Assembly (NCBI RefSeq): GCF_021341665.1
Contig: NZ_JAJTTH010000007.1
Location: forward strand, 289,845-353,844
DNA: 64,000 bases
Direction of reading: 5' to 3'
From: Pseudomonas sp. Au-Pse12
Lineage (GTDB): Bacteria; Pseudomonadota; Gammaproteobacteria; Pseudomonadales; Pseudomonadaceae
Shown: positions 10,014 through 19,461 of the stretch, in pieces
How the letters are laid out: every line of letters begins with the position of its first letter
Position numbering within the stretch: the stretch's first letter is position 1
Notes under the pieces: model-generated
Told to the model about the DNA's origin: nothing
Seen by the model: the letters and a program-made list of their open reading frames with translations, nothing else
Databases searched by the model: none
Position numbers and translations under genes: made by a program

Positions 10014-13000
10014 TCACTCGACCGGCACGCGTCCTGGACGGCGGCGCTGGATCGGGTGCTGTTGCTTGAGCAAGGCCTGGCGCTGCTGCAACTGGTCCCG
10101 CTCGCGCAGGTATTGGATATCCCGTGCCTTGCTCAGCAACGCCGCCAACGACGCCTGGGTATCGACCACCATCAACTCGAACACCGCCTGCAACTGCTCG
10201 AACAGGCATGCCATGTCCGCTGCGGTGTAGAGCCCGGCATCGCATTTCAGGCCGAGGTAGATGCCCTGTGGCGCATTGACGAATTCGGCCACCAGGTCCA
10301 GCTCCGCTGCGGCCCTGCCGGCGGCCACCGGCTGCACGTCCAGGCCGTCGATCGACAACGGCTGGTCAAGGCTTTCCTGGTAGATGAACTTGATGCTGAA
10401 CAACGGCGAGCGACCGGCGCGCCGGACCACCCGGAGCGCCTCCACCAGGCGCTCGAAAGGCAGATCCTGATGATCCGAGGCCCCGATGACCGTGCTCCGC
10501 GTCACCTGCAGCAAGTCGCTGACGCACTGTTGTTCCTCGACACTTATCTGCAATACCAGTTGGTTAACGAAGAAACCCACCAGATCTTCAACGCCGGCGT
10601 GATTGCGGTTGGCGATATCGGTCCCCAGACGCACCCGTGAACTGTCGCTGCGCTGGCCCACCACCAGGGCAAAACCTGCCAGCAGCAGCATGTACAGGGT
10701 CACGCCCTGGGCACTGGCAAAGGCGCGCAGCGACTCGCTCTGGGCCGCCGAAAAGTCGAATTCGTGGAGATCGCACAACGGTGACGCTGCCTTTCCTGGC
10801 TGCACCGTGGCACTGGCGGGCAAGCACGTCAGGTGATGGTCATCGCCCAGGACATCACGCCAGTAATCCAGTTGCCGCTGCAGTTCACCGCCTTCGAGCC
10901 ATTGCCGCTGCCAGACGGCGAAGTCCACGTAGTGCAGGGCCGGCTCCGGCAACGGGCTGGCAGTGGCGGTTCGATGAGCGTGGTACAGGCTCACGAACTC
11001 GGCCGGCAGAATGCCGAACGACCAATGGTCGGCAACGATGTGATGCAGGGTCATGAGCAGCAGGTAGCGTTGCGGCTCCAGCCGCAGCAGGCGCACCCGC
11101 ATCGGCGGGCCGGCGATCAGATCGAAAGGCTCCCCGGCCTGTTGCTGCACCTGCTGCCGGGCTATGGCCTCGCGCTCGGCCAGCGGCAACAGGCTGAGGT
11201 CATCGAACGCGAACGCCAGCGGCAGCTGGCGATGGACGTGCTGCCAGCTCTCGCCCTCGACCTCGCTGTAGGTGGTACGCAATACCGAATGCCTTTGCAT
11301 CAGCGACTCGAAGGCTTGCCGCACCGCGTCGACGTCCAGCTCACCACGCAGTTCCAGGGCCCGGGCAATGTTGTACATCGAGCTCTGCGGCTCCAGCTGC
11401 CAGAGGAACCACAAGCGCTGCTGGGCAAAGGACAATGGCTGCGGCCGCGAGTCATCCACTCGGCGCAAGGCCGGGGCTGCTGGCGGAGCATCGCCGGCGC
11501 TCAGGGCGGCGACAAAGGCCAGCAGGTCGGGCGCATCGAACAAGGTTCGCAGCGCGGCCTGCAAGCCCAGTTCATGCCGCACCCGGCTGATGACCTGAGT
11601 GGCCAGCAACGAGTGCCCGCCCAAGGCGAAGAAGTTGTCCTGCAAGCCGACTCGCTCAACCTCGAGCACGCTCTGCCAGATCGCCGCCACTTGCTGCTGC
11701 AACTGGCTGTGCGGGGCCACATACGCTTGTTGCAAGGCACTCAAGTCCGGCTTGGGCAAGGCCTTGCGGTCCAGTTTGCCGTTCGGATTGAGCGGCAGGC
11801 GCGGCAGCAGCAGTACGTGGGTCGGCAGCATATAGTCCGGCAGCTTTTCCTTGAGCCCGGCCTTGATGAGTGCACAACGATCGGCTTGCGCCTGGGCGTC
11901 GCCCAGGCCGTTGTCGGCATCTCCGGGCACGACATAGGCCACCAGTTGCATGCCGTTGCCGGCCGGCACCGCCAGCACCACGGCCTCACGCACATCCGAA
12001 CGAGCCAGCAAGCGCGCCTCGATCTCTCCCAGCTCAATGCGGAAGCCGCGGATCTTCACCTGATGATCGATGCGTCCGGTGTATTCGATCGCCCCTTGCG
12101 GGTTGTAACGCGCCAAATCGCCGCTGCGATACAGACGTGCGCCAGGCCGAGTGGCAAAGGGATCCGGAATGAAGCGTTCGGCGGTCAGCCCGGGGCGATC
12201 GAAATACCCCTGGGCCAGGCTCGACGAAGAGCCGATGCACAGCTCCCCTGCCCCCCCTTCGGGCAGCAGATTGGCGTCGCCATCGATGATCCGCAGGGCC
12301 CGCCCGATGATCGGCTGGCCAATCGGAATGCCATGGACCTCGCTGGCATCCTGCTCCTGACAGTCGTGGACACTGGAAACCACAGTGGCCTCGGTCGGAC
12401 CGTAGGTATTGAGCAGGCGCACGGCCCCGAGGCCTGCGGCATGCCACAGGCGCAAACCTTCCACCGACATAGCCTCGCCGCCGACATGCACCTGGCGCAG
12501 GCGCCCCAGGTTGCGGATACCGTCGGCCATGCACTGCTTGGCCAGCAAGTGCCAGTAAGCCGCCGGCAGGTCGGCCAGCGTCACGCCCTGGCTGACAATC
12601 ACCGCAGCCAGTTGCTCCACGGCCCAGGGTTCCTCGCCACGCATTACCAGCGCCGCGCCGAGGCACAAGGCCGGGTAACACTGCTCGACGAAACCGTCGA
12701 AGCTGAATGTTGCGAACTGCAGGACCTTGTCGGTAGCGGTGAGCGCCGAGTAATCCGCCGCCGCCTCGCAGAACGCCGACAAGGCTTGATGATCGATCGC
12801 CACGCCCTTGGGCACACCGGTGGAGCCCGAGGTGTAGATCACATAGGCCAGGTCTTGCGGGCAGGCCCTGTTTTGCGGATCGGCGCTGGAGCATTGGCTC
12901 AAGCGTTGCGCAAGGCTCGGCAAGTCCCAGTGCAGCACGCCGTCGGGCAGCAGATTCGCCGCCCAGGAGCCGGTGTCGCTGAGCAGCAGGCTCAGGCGGC

Positions 13001-16000
13001 TGTCGGCAATCATGAACGCCAGGCGCTCCTGCGGGTATTGCGGATCCAGGGGCACGTAGGCCGCGCCGCTCTTGAGCACGGCCAACAGGCTGACGATCAG
13101 TTGCGGCCCGCGCTTGAGCGCCAGGCCAACCCGATCACCCGGGCCAATCCCCTGGGCTTGCAGGCAGTGGGCCAGGCGGTTGGCCTGGGCGTTCAACTGG
13201 CCGTAGTCCAGCTGTTCGGCGTCGACCACCAATGCCAGCGCCTCGGGCGTGGCCGCAGCCTGCGCCGCGATCCGCTGGTGCACCAGCAAAGCCCGGGGGC
13301 CCATCGGCTCGGCCACCTGGCTGCGCTGCAGCAAGTCCTGACGCGCCGGTTCGGTGAGCAATTGCAATGCCCCCAGGGCCGTGCCGGGATCGGCCATGAA
13401 CTGTTCCAGCAGATACCGCAACTGGGCACAGAAGCCCTGGACCTGATCGGCGCTGAAACGACTGCGGTCATAGCTGAAATCCAGGCTGAGGTGCTCGCCC
13501 AACTCGATGCCCAAGGTCAGCGGATAGCTGGTCTGCTCATGGTTGGCCAGACCGGAGAACTGCAGCCCTGCCGGCGCCCCCTCCTTGAGAGCCTGAGCGA
13601 CCGGGAAGTTCTCGAACACCAACAGGCTGTCGAACAACGGCGTGCCCTGCTGCCCGGCCCAGCCCTGGACCTCGTAAAGCGGCACATGCTCGTATTCGCG
13701 CAGGCCCAGATTGAGGTCCTGCATCTGCTCCAGCCATTGCCCCACGCTGTACTCCGAGCGGGGCTGACAAATGATCGGCAAGGTGTTGATGAACAATCCC
13801 AACTGCTGCTCGATGCCCGGCAGCGGCGCCGAGCGCCCAGCCACGGTGGCACCGAAGATCACGCACTGCTGCGCCGAGTAACGCTGCAATAACAACGCCC
13901 AGGCGGCCTGCAGCAAGGTGTTGAGGGTGACCTTCTGCTGCCGGGCAAAGCTCCCCAGGCGCTGCGTCATGGCTTGATCGAACCCTTCCAGGTGCTGTCC
14001 ATGGCCGCTGCCCGATACCGGCTTGCGCACCCCGTCGGCCAGCAAGGTAGGCGAATCCATGGCTTGCAGGCGCTGGCTCCAGAACTGTTGCGCAGCCTGG
14101 GCCGGCTGCTCCTGTAACCAGCCCAGGTAGTCACGATAGCGGCCCTGCGGAACCGGCAGCTGGGCGCCGGCGTACAACTGGATCACTTCGGCCAGCAGGC
14201 TGGCATTGCTCCAGCCATCCAGCAGCAAGTGATGACAGGTGTAGATCAGGTGCCAGTTGTTGTCTGCCAGCGGCACCAACAGCAGGCGCAGCAGCGGCGC
14301 CCGGTGCAGCTCGAATCCCTGGCGGCGCTGTTGCTCGGCCAACAGGTCGAGATCCATCGGGGCCGCCTGCAGTACCTGCAACGGCACCTTGACCTGGCTT
14401 CTGACCAATTGATGAGCGCTGTCCAGCCCTTCCCAGTGCACGCTGCTGCGCAGGATCGGGTGGCGGTCGAGGGCCTCCTGCCAGGCAGCGGCGAAGCGCT
14501 GCGGATCAAGGCCATGGATGTCCAGGCGCAACTGGTTGATGTACGCCTGTTCCTGGGGTTCGTAGAGGGTATGAAAGAGCATGCCCTGCTGCATCGGCGT
14601 CAGCGGGTACAGGTCCTCGATGGCGGCCGCGGGCACCGGCAGCGCGTCGAGCTGCTGCTGGGAGATCCGCGCCAGAGGGAAGTCCGAGGGCGTAGCCTGG
14701 GCCTGGTCCAGGCCGCAGCAGTGCTCGATCAGCGAATGCAACTCGGCAAGGTAGTCATCAGCCAGCCGCTGCACGCTGGCGTCGCTGAACATCTCCTGGC
14801 TGTAGCCCCATTGCAAAGCCAATTCGCCACCATAGACCTGCCCCTCCAGGGTCAGCCAGTTGGCCAGAGGGGCCTGTGGGTCCTGGGCCTGGCCGCTGCC
14901 CTGAGTGGCCGGCGTCCATAGCGCCTGCTCGTCGAACTGGCGATCGAACTGGCCCAGGTAGTTGAAGGTGATCCGTGGTTCCGGCAACGACGCCAGAGCC
15001 TGACGCTGGGCCGGACTGCCCAGGTAGCGCAGCAAGCCGTAGCCCAGCCCCTTGCCGGGAATCGCGCGCAATTGCTCCTTGATGCCCTTGATCGCCGCTC
15101 CCACCTGCTCTGCTGGCTGCAAGCGCACCGGGTACAGGCTGGTGAACCACCCCAGGGTGCGGGTCAGATCCAGTTCGTCGAACAGGTCCTCGCGACCATG
15201 CCCCTCCAGCTGGATCAGGGCCGAAGGCTGTCCGGTCCAGCGGCACAGCACGCGAGCCAGGGCTGTCAGCAGCAAGTCGTTGACCTGGGTGCGATAGGCG
15301 CTCGAGGCCTGTTGCAGCAGCTGCCGGGTCAGCTGCGCTGGCAAGCGCGACTCGATCTTGCGCCCATGACGGTTCTGCAGTTCGCCCACCGGGTTGTCAC
15401 AGGGCAAGTCACCTACCCCGTCCTGCTGCGCCAGCCAGTACGACAGCTCGGCCTCGCGCTGCGGGGCATGCGCCTGCAAACGACGGGCCCAAGCCTGGTA
15501 GGCGCTGGTCTTGGGCGGCAGTTGCAGCGGCCGGGCATCCGCCAACTGCCGGTAGGCCTGTTGCAGGTCTTCCAGCAGCACACGCCAGGACACGCCGTCC
15601 ACCACCAGGTGGTGGATCACCAGCAACAGTTGCTGACGGCCGGACTCGCGCGCAAGCAGAACTGCGCGCACCAGCGGCCCAGCCTGCAGGTCCAGGCTGC
15701 GCTGGGCTTCATCACACAACGCCGCCAGCGCCTGATCATCCTCAACCTGGCACTGCCACAAGTCGAAGTGGCTGGCAGGCTCGGCGTACGCCTGCTGCCA
15801 GCCCTGCTGCGCGCGAGCAAAACGCAGGCGCAACCCATCGTGATGATTGACCACCTGCAACAGCGCCGCCTGCAGCAACTGCGGCTGCAGATGCTCGCGC
15901 GGATCGAGCAGCAACGACTGGTTCCAGTGCCCCCGGCGGGGTACTTCCTGGGCCATGAACCAATGCTGTACCGGAGTCAACGGCACCTCGCCGGTCACAG

Positions 16001-19000
16001 GCCCCTGGTCGATCTGCGGCTGATCGTCGAGAACCGCGACCCGAGCCAGACTGCGCACGCTCTGGTACTGGAACAGGTCCCGGGGGGCCAGGCGAATTCC
16101 CGCCTGACGGGCACGGCTGACCACCTGGATCGAGATGATCGAATCACCGCCAAGCTCGAAGAAGTTGTCGTCCAGACCTACCCGGTCCAACCCCAGGACA
16201 TCGCACCAGATCCCCGCCAGGGCCTTCTGCATGGCGTTCTCCGGTGCCACGTAGGTCAGTTGCGGCGCCGCCTCTGGCAGCGGCAAGGCTCGGCGGTCGA
16301 GCTTGCCGTTGGCGGTCACTGGCAGGCGATCCAGAGCCAGCAGATGATGGGGCACCATGTACTCCGGCAAGCTGCCGGCCAGCCAGGCCTTGAGCTCGTC
16401 GCGCCACGCCTCGGCAAGCCCCACCTCTTGCAACACCAGATACGCCACCAGGTGCTTGGCGTCCTGCACCAGCACCACCGCCTCGCGCACCCCCGAGTGC
16501 TGCATCAGCCGGGCCTCGATCTCACCCAGCTCAATACGCAAGCCACGCAATTTCACCTGATGGTCCAGGCGCCCCAGGTATTCGATCACGCCGTCAGCAC
16601 GCTGGCGCACCCGGTCGCCGGTGCGATACAGCCGCGCGCCCGGGTGGAAAGGGCAAGGTACAAAGCGCTCGGCGGTCAGCGCCGGGCGCCGGTGGTAGCT
16701 ACGCGCCAGGCCGGCGCCGCCCAGGTACAGCTCGCCGGCCACACCGGCCGGCACCGGCAGCAGTTGCGCATCCAGCACATGGGTGCGCAGGTTGGCGATC
16801 GGCTGACCAATCGGCACGCTGCTCGCGCCTTCATCGACACAGGTCCAGTGGGTGACGTCGATGGCCGCCTCGGTCGGGCCGTAAAGGTTGTACAAGCCCG
16901 CGTTCGGCAGCCGGGCGAACACTTGTTGCTGGGCATCCAGGGGCAACGCCTCGCCGCTGCAGACAATGCGCTTGAGGCTGTGGCAGGCGGATACCCCGCT
17001 GTCGTGGATGAAGGCCTGGAGCATCGACGGCACGAAATGCAGGGTGCTGATCTGTTGTTCGGTAATGGTCTGGATCAGCCGCGCCGGGTCCCGGTGGGCG
17101 CCCGGAGCGGCCACCACCAGCCGCGCGCCGGTCATCAGTGGCCAGAAGAATTCCCACACCGAGACGTCGAAACTGAACGGGGTTTTCTGCAACACCGCGT
17201 CGCTGGCGTCCAGGCCGTAGGCCTGTTGCATCCAGCACAGGCGGTTGACCAGCGCCGCGTGGCTGTTGCCGGCGCCCTTGGGCTGGCCGGTGGAACCCGA
17301 GGTGTAGATCACGTAGGCCAGGTTCAACGGGTCCAGAACCCGCTCCAGTGGCGTGGCCGCGTAGGCGTCGAGCCAGCCTGGCGGCTGGTCCAGGGCGATG
17401 ACCCTGACCGCGTCGGTGGGCAGCATCCCGAGCAGCGTCTCCTGACTGAGCAACAGGTCGATGCCGCTGTCGTCGATCATGTAGCTCAGGCGTTCCGGCG
17501 GATACTCGGGGTCCAGCGGGACATAGGCGCCACCGGCCTTGTGGATCGCCAGCAGGCCCAGGACCATTTCGATCGAGCGCTCGATGCAGATCCCCACCAG
17601 CACGTCCGGCCCCACGCCTTGCTCGTGCAGCAGGCGCGCCAGCCGGTTGGCCCGGGCATCCAGTTCGGCGTAGCTCATGCGCTGTTCGCCGAACACCAGG
17701 GCGCAGGCCTCGGGGGTGCGCCGGGCCTGAGCTTCGATCAACTGGTGCGTGCACAGCCCGGTGGGGTACGCCACCTGGGTGGCGTTCCAGTCGTGGACCA
17801 GGGTCTGCTGCTCGTGGGCATCGAGCATCGGCAGCTCGCCGATGCGCTGCCGGGCATCGGCGAGCATGCCTTGCAGCAACGCGCTCCAGTGGCGCGCCAT
17901 GCGTGCGATGGTGCCGGGGTCAAACAGATCGTCGGCGTAGGTGAAGGCCGCGTGCAACTTGCCGCCTTTCTCGTAGGTGTCCAGGGTCAGGTCGAACTGG
18001 GTGGTGCGGCTCTGCCACTCCACCAGCCCCAGTTCCAGCCCCGACGCGGTGTGCACGCGGCTGATGTCGGCGACCTGGGGCTGGTGGTTGTACATCACCT
18101 GGAACAGCGGCGTATGGCTCAGGCTGCGCTCCAGCTTGAAGGCTTCCACCAGTTGCTCGAACGGCAGGTCCTGGTGGGCCTGGGCGCCCAGGGCGGCTTC
18201 CTTGACGGCCTGCAGCAATTCGCTGACCCGGGTCTGGCCGGTGAGCTCGGTGCGCAGCACCTGGGTGTTGACGAAGAAGCCGATCAGCCCCTCGACTTCG
18301 GCGCGGTTGCGGTTGGCGATGGGCACGCCGACGCGGATATCGCCCTGGCCGGTGTAACGGTGCAGCAGCACGTTGAAGGCGCCGAGCAAGAGCATGAACA
18401 AGGTCACGTTGTGCTGCTTGGCCAGGCCCCGCAGCTGTTCGGCCAACTGCGGCTCTATGGCGAACTCATGGCGGGTGCCGCGGTAGCTGGGCATCGCCGG
18501 GCGCGGATGATCGGTGGGCAGCTCCAGCACCGGGTGCTCATCCCCCAGGCGGGCCTGCCAGTACTCCAGCTGCCGCGCCTGCTCCCCGGCCTCCAGCCAG
18601 CGGCGCTGCCACAGGGCGTAGTCGCGGTACTGGATCGGCAGCGGCGGCAACTGCGGCGCCTCGCCCCGTTCGAAGGCGTCATAGCAACGGATGAACTCGT
18701 CGATCAACACGTTCATCGACCAGCCATCGGAGACGATGTGGTGCAGGGTCAGCAGCAGCACATGCTCCTGCGCATCGAGCTGGAGCAGCTTGACCCGCAG
18801 CAGCGGGCCGCGGCCCAGGTCGAACGGCAGCAGCGACTGGCGCTGCGCCTCGGCCGCCACGGCCTGCTCGCGCCCGGGCGCATCGATGGCGCTCAGGTCG
18901 AGAAACTCCACCGCCAGGGCGATCTCTGCCGGCACCTGCTCCAGGCGGTCATCGGCATGGCGCTTGAACACCGTGCGCAAGGTCTCGTGACGCTCGATCA

Positions 19001-19286
19001 GGCTGGCGAAGGCCTGCTCCAGCGCCGCACGATTCAAGGCCCCCGTCAGGCGCACCGCGCCCGGCAGGTTGTAGGCGCCGCTCTGCGGGTCCAGCTGCCA
19101 GAGGAACCACATGCGCCGCTGCGCATAGGACAGCGCATGGCGGTCCTCGACAGCCACGTCGGCGGGAATCGGAAACAGCGAAAAGTCGATGTTTTCCGCT
19201 CGCAGCCCGTCGAGGAACAACCGACGTTTCTCCAGCGGCAGCTCGATAAACCGGCGAGCAAGTTTCAGGGACTTTTCAGCGTTCAT
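10014..19286 (-). CDS. Siderophore NRPS, C-A(Ser)-T-E-C-A(Lys/Orn)-T-C
   Basis: 3090-residue synthetase and first gene of the NRPS operon here. Domains: C (about 45-480, HHIVSDG at 182-188), A1 (about 500-1000), T1 (LGGDSI), E (HHLVVDGVSW), C2 of DCL type (HHLLLDGWS), A2 (about 2010-2500), T2 (LGGHSL) and a terminal C domain (HHIVADHW) with no TE. The A1 pocket reads DVWHVSLIDK (Ser). The A2 pocket reads DGEDHGTVVK, an acidic pocket typical of Lys/Orn modules in pyoverdine synthetases. Predicted products are D-Ser then a basic residue. The first C domain looks LCL-type rather than starter-type, so an upstream loading synthetase (PvdL-like) is expected elsewhere. The terminal C domain must work in trans with the next NRPS. 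A PvdS-like box lies at 19342-19365. Confidence 0.95.
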   Translation of the reverse strand: MNAEKSLKLARRFIELPLEKRRLFLDGLRAENIDFSLFPIPADVAVEDRHALSYAQRRMWFLWQLDPQSGAYNLPGAVRLTGALNRAALEQAFASLIERHETLRTVFKRHADDRLEQVPAEIALAVEFLDLSAIDAPGREQAVAAEAQRQSLLPFDLGRGPLLRVKLLQLDAQEHVLLLTLHHIVSDGWSMNVLIDEFIRCYDAFERGEAPQLPPLPIQYRDYALWQRRWLEAGEQARQLEYWQARLGDEHPVLELPTDHPRPAMPSYRGTRHEFAIEPQLAEQLRGLAKQHNVTLFMLLLGAFNVLLHRYTGQGDIRVGVPIANRNRAEVEGLIGFFVNTQVLRTELTGQTRVSELLQAVKEAALGAQAHQDLPFEQLVEAFKLERSLSHTPLFQVMYNHQPQVADISRVHTASGLELGLVEWQSRTTQFDLTLDTYEKGGKLHAAFTYADDLFDPGTIARMARHWSALLQGMLADARQRIGELPMLDAHEQQTLVHDWNATQVAYPTGLCTHQLIEAQARRTPEACALVFGEQRMSYAELDARANRLARLLHEQGVGPDVLVGICIERSIEMVLGLLAIHKAGGAYVPLDPEYPPERLSYMIDDSGIDLLLSQETLLGMLPTDAVRVIALDQPPGWLDAYAATPLERVLDPLNLAYVIYTSGSTGQPKGAGNSHAALVNRLCWMQQAYGLDASDAVLQKTPFSFDVSVWEFFWPLMTGARLVVAAPGAHRDPARLIQTITEQQISTLHFVPSMLQAFIHDSGVSACHSLKRIVCSGEALPLDAQQQVFARLPNAGLYNLYGPTEAAIDVTHWTCVDEGASSVPIGQPIANLRTHVLDAQLLPVPAGVAGELYLGGAGLARSYHRRPALTAERFVPCPFHPGARLYRTGDRVRQRADGVIEYLGRLDHQVKLRGLRIELGEIEARLMQHSGVREAVVLVQDAKHLVAYLVLQEVGLAEAWRDELKAWLAGSLPEYMVPHHLLALDRLPVTANGKLDRRALPLPEAAPQLTYVAPENAMQKALAGIWCDVLGLDRVGLDDNFFELGGDSIISIQVVSRARQAGIRLAPRDLFQYQSVRSLARVAVLDDQPQIDQGPVTGEVPLTPVQHWFMAQEVPRRGHWNQSLLLDPREHLQPQLLQAALLQVVNHHDGLRLRFARAQQGWQQAYAEPASHFDLWQCQVEDDQALAALCDEAQRSLDLQAGPLVRAVLLARESGRQQLLLVIHHLVVDGVSWRVLLEDLQQAYRQLADARPLQLPPKTSAYQAWARRLQAHAPQREAELSYWLAQQDGVGDLPCDNPVGELQNRHGRKIESRLPAQLTRQLLQQASSAYRTQVNDLLLTALARVLCRWTGQPSALIQLEGHGREDLFDELDLTRTLGWFTSLYPVRLQPAEQVGAAIKGIKEQLRAIPGKGLGYGLLRYLGSPAQRQALASLPEPRITFNYLGQFDRQFDEQALWTPATQGSGQAQDPQAPLANWLTLEGQVYGGELALQWGYSQEMFSDASVQRLADDYLAELHSLIEHCCGLDQAQATPSDFPLARISQQQLDALPVPAAAIEDLYPLTPMQQGMLFHTLYEPQEQAYINQLRLDIHGLDPQRFAAAWQEALDRHPILRSSVHWEGLDSAHQLVRSQVKVPLQVLQAAPMDLDLLAEQQRRQGFELHRAPLLRLLLVPLADNNWHLIYTCHHLLLDGWSNASLLAEVIQLYAGAQLPVPQGRYRDYLGWLQEQPAQAAQQFWSQRLQAMDSPTLLADGVRKPVSGSGHGQHLEGFDQAMTQRLGSFARQQKVTLNTLLQAAWALLLQRYSAQQCVIFGATVAGRSAPLPGIEQQLGLFINTLPIICQPRSEYSVGQWLEQMQDLNLGLREYEHVPLYEVQGWAGQQGTPLFDSLLVFENFPVAQALKEGAPAGLQFSGLANHEQTSYPLTLGIELGEHLSLDFSYDRSRFSADQVQGFCAQLRYLLEQFMADPGTALGALQLLTEPARQDLLQRSQVAEPMGPRALLVHQRIAAQAAATPEALALVVDAEQLDYGQLNAQANRLAHCLQAQGIGPGDRVGLALKRGPQLIVSLLAVLKSGAAYVPLDPQYPQERLAFMIADSRLSLLLSDTGSWAANLLPDGVLHWDLPSLAQRLSQCSSADPQNRACPQDLAYVIYTSGSTGVPKGVAIDHQALSAFCEAAADYSALTATDKVLQFATFSFDGFVEQCYPALCLGAALVMRGEEPWAVEQLAAVIVSQGVTLADLPAAYWHLLAKQCMADGIRNLGRLRQVHVGGEAMSVEGLRLWHAAGLGAVRLLNTYGPTEATVVSSVHDCQEQDASEVHGIPIGQPIIGRALRIIDGDANLLPEGGAGELCIGSSSSLAQGYFDRPGLTAERFIPDPFATRPGARLYRSGDLARYNPQGAIEYTGRIDHQVKIRGFRIELGEIEARLLARSDVREAVVLAVPAGNGMQLVAYVVPGDADNGLGDAQAQADRCALIKAGLKEKLPDYMLPTHVLLLPRLPLNPNGKLDRKALPKPDLSALQQAYVAPHSQLQQQVAAIWQSVLEVERVGLQDNFFALGGHSLLATQVISRVRHELGLQAALRTLFDAPDLLAFVAALSAGDAPPAAPALRRVDDSRPQPLSFAQQRLWFLWQLEPQSSMYNIARALELRGELDVDAVRQAFESLMQRHSVLRTTYSEVEGESWQHVHRQLPLAFAFDDLSLLPLAEREAIARQQVQQQAGEPFDLIAGPPMRVRLLRLEPQRYLLLMTLHHIVADHWSFGILPAEFVSLYHAHRTATASPLPEPALHYVDFAVWQRQWLEGGELQRQLDYWRDVLGDDHHLTCLPASATVQPGKAASPLCDLHEFDFSAAQSESLRAFASAQGVTLYMLLLAGFALVVGQRSDSSRVRLGTDIANRNHAGVEDLVGFFVNQLVLQISVEEQQCVSDLLQVTRSTVIGASDHQDLPFERLVEALRVVRRAGRSPLFSIKFIYQESLDQPLSIDGLDVQPVAAGRAAAELDLVAEFVNAPQGIYLGLKCDAGLYTAADMACLFEQLQAVFELMVVDTQASLAALLSKARDIQYLRERDQLQQRQALLKQQHPIQRRRPGRVPVE

Positions 19287-19341
19287 CGGGGTTCATCCGT
19301 ACATGTTGGGTATCGAGCTTTGGCTCGGCTATCCCTACGAA

Positions 19342-19365
19342 ACGGATGGGCCAGGGGAAAAATTA
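19342..19365 (-). promoter_or_regulatory. PvdS iron-starvation box upstream of NRPS gene
   Basis: On the minus strand this reads TAATT-N16-CGT, one mismatch from the PvdS sigma factor consensus TAAAT-N16-CGT. The CGT element lies 56 bases before the NRPS start at 19286, which is suitable spacing for a short leader. The same TAATT variant with the same N16 spacing precedes the thioesterase gene. Confidence 0.6.
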
Positions 19366-19402
19366 ACCACCCGCGCCGCACTGGCGGCAGCGCCCTGCAA
19401 GG

Positions 19403-19426
19403 TAAATTCCGGCGCTTGCGGCTCGT
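19403..19426 (+). promoter_or_regulatory. PvdS iron-starvation box upstream of siderophore-interacting protein
   Basis: Exact match to the PvdS consensus TAAAT-N16-CGT (TAAAT at 19403-19407, CGT at 19424-19426), with the start codon 36 bases downstream of CGT. It is divergent from the box for the NRPS gene, so the intergenic region is a bidirectional PvdS-controlled promoter. Confidence 0.75.
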
Positions 19427-19461
19427 CAAATCAGGACCTTCTCCTTAACAAGGTCGCGATC

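Noticed and set aside
1..19286. Cyclic lipopeptide toxin (syringomycin-like) interpretation
   Set aside because: SyrP-like hydroxylase and an Asp code identical to SyrE suggested it, but PvdS boxes, the siderophore-interacting protein and an interface-like domain favour a siderophore.
149..19448. Very long plus-strand ORFs (for example 149-4318, 5872-8934, 10833-13892, 15072-19448)
   Set aside because: They are antisense to NRPS genes with complete domain motifs; high GC leaves the opposite strand free of stops. Their translations show low-complexity Gln/Arg/Gly-rich sequence and no family motif.
19287..19461. Fur box in the bidirectional siderophore promoter
   Set aside because: No GATAATGATAATCATTATC-like sequence was seen; PvdS boxes explain the iron control.
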